From positions 1 to 17,390 of the forward strand of contig JADNRX010000952.1 of the NCBI GenBank assembly GCA_015501595.1: DNA of 17,390 bases, given 5' to 3'. Numbering within the stretch: the first letter of the stretch is position 1; every line of letters begins with the position of its first letter. Under the pieces are notes generated by a model, which was given only the letters and a program-made list of their open reading frames with translations, was not told the DNA's origin and did no database searches. The translations under genes were made by a program, and so were the position numbers. The stretch comes from Hymenopellis radicata (lineage: Eukaryota > Basidiomycota > Agaricomycetes > Agaricales > Physalacriaceae). Of the stretch, positions 17,040 through 17,390 are shown piece after piece.

Positions 17040-17045
17040 TTTTTT
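17040..17045 (+). terminator. RNA polymerase III T-run
   Basis: Six T residues 21 nt past the tRNA-like gene are the expected polymerase III stop, supporting at least past transcription of the tRNA-like unit. Confidence 0.5.
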
Positions 17046-17064
17046 GTCGTCCATACCCGCTCAA

Positions 17065-17390
17065 TTAGCCCGGCGGGCTACAGCATTGTGCTGTGCAAGC
17101 AATCCAGCAAAGATGCTTGTGCAACGGTTCTCAATGTGAAGTCCAGATATCTTGCGTGTTTCATCGTGTTAGCCCGACGGGCTAAAGCAGCTTAAGTGAG
17201 AAGCATCCTCAGAACGCTGAGATACCTACATTAATGCGATATTGGATGCCGATATCTTACCTGTTTCATCACCTTAGCTTGGCGGGCTAACGCACGGCGC
17301 TGGACAAGCGTCAGACAAGCATGCGGCTGCGATGATTCTTAATATTCAATTTAGATAGGGTACACGTTTCATCGTGTTAGCCCGGCGGGC
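17065..17390. repeat. about 104-bp tandem array around a palindrome, continues past the window
   Basis: TTAGCCCGGCGGGCTA at 17065, TTAGCCCGACGGGCTA at 17169, TTAGCTTGGCGGGCTA at 17274 and TTAGCCCGGCGGGC at 17377 (cut by the window end) are spaced 104, 105 and 103 bp. Each core is a palindrome of 7-bp arms around one base (arms altered in the third). All but the first are preceded by GTTTCATC, and two by GATATCTT. The DNA between cores is only weakly conserved. Function unknown; it could be a satellite or a protein-binding array. Confidence 0.8.

Noticed and set aside
17065..17390. CRISPR array
   Set aside because: The repeat is 16-17 bp with spacers of about 88 bp that are weakly similar to each other, in a eukaryotic context without cas genes.

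Overview
The window looks like eukaryotic, probably filamentous-fungal, accessory DNA: AT-rich spacers full of decayed mobile elements surrounding a GC-richer island at about 5.4-11.8 kb. The fungal assignment rests on three short candidate introns (46, 47 and 56 nt) and a tRNA-like gene with an intron-type insertion. ACCGGT-rich and CTCGCGAG-rich element termini, which I associate with Agaricomycete genomes, also point that way. The class is an inference. No complete conserved housekeeping gene is visible, and nothing supports bacterial operons or CRISPR.

Layout. 1-2.8 kb: AT-rich spacer with a 38-bp tandem duplication and an inverted repeat. 2.85-3.26 kb: a complete hAT-type MITE with perfect 8-bp target-site duplications. 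3.69-3.94 kb: a MITE with TA flanks and TIRs of the CTRTACTATTAC type. 4-5.4 kb: spacer with one possible exon edge. 5.4-9.35 kb: GC-richer island holding decayed minus-strand coding sequence, two paralogous segments near 6.5 and 8.25 kb, a broken gene at 6.86-7.68 kb with a recognisable intron, many copies of a short GCGTAAGCCCTC motif usually followed by a small hairpin, and a perfect 14-bp hairpin at 8.65 kb. 9.36-9.85 kb: an Asp-rich plus-strand gene remnant with an intron. 10.3-10.57 kb: an 88-codon frame with two TAG codons in identical contexts. 10.91-12.08 kb: a 1.17-kb hAT-like element with 8-bp target-site duplications. It carries GC-rich sequence related to the island, a Pack-TIR-like arrangement. 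12.37-12.89 kb: a second, inverted copy of the first hAT MITE, interrupted by a nested TA-flanked MITE. 13.05-14.5 kb: two arrays of a degenerate 21-nt minisatellite. 14.8-15.4 kb: very AT-rich DNA with pyrimidine-rich plus strand. 15.66-16.43 kb: a broken coiled-coil gene with a 120-bp in-frame tandem duplication whose copies differ only by transitions. 16.92-17.05 kb: a tRNA-like gene with A box, B box and T-run terminator. 17.06 kb to the edge: a tandem array of about 104 bp built around TTAGCCCGGCGGGCTAA.

The genes do not form a working pathway. The main story is mobile-element activity (insertion, nesting, apparent capture of gene-like DNA) and mutational decay dominated by C-to-T type changes. 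The two observations most worth following are the short GCGTAAG/hairpin motif, which is present in some paralogous segments and absent at the equivalent place in others, and the hAT-like element carrying one of those segments.
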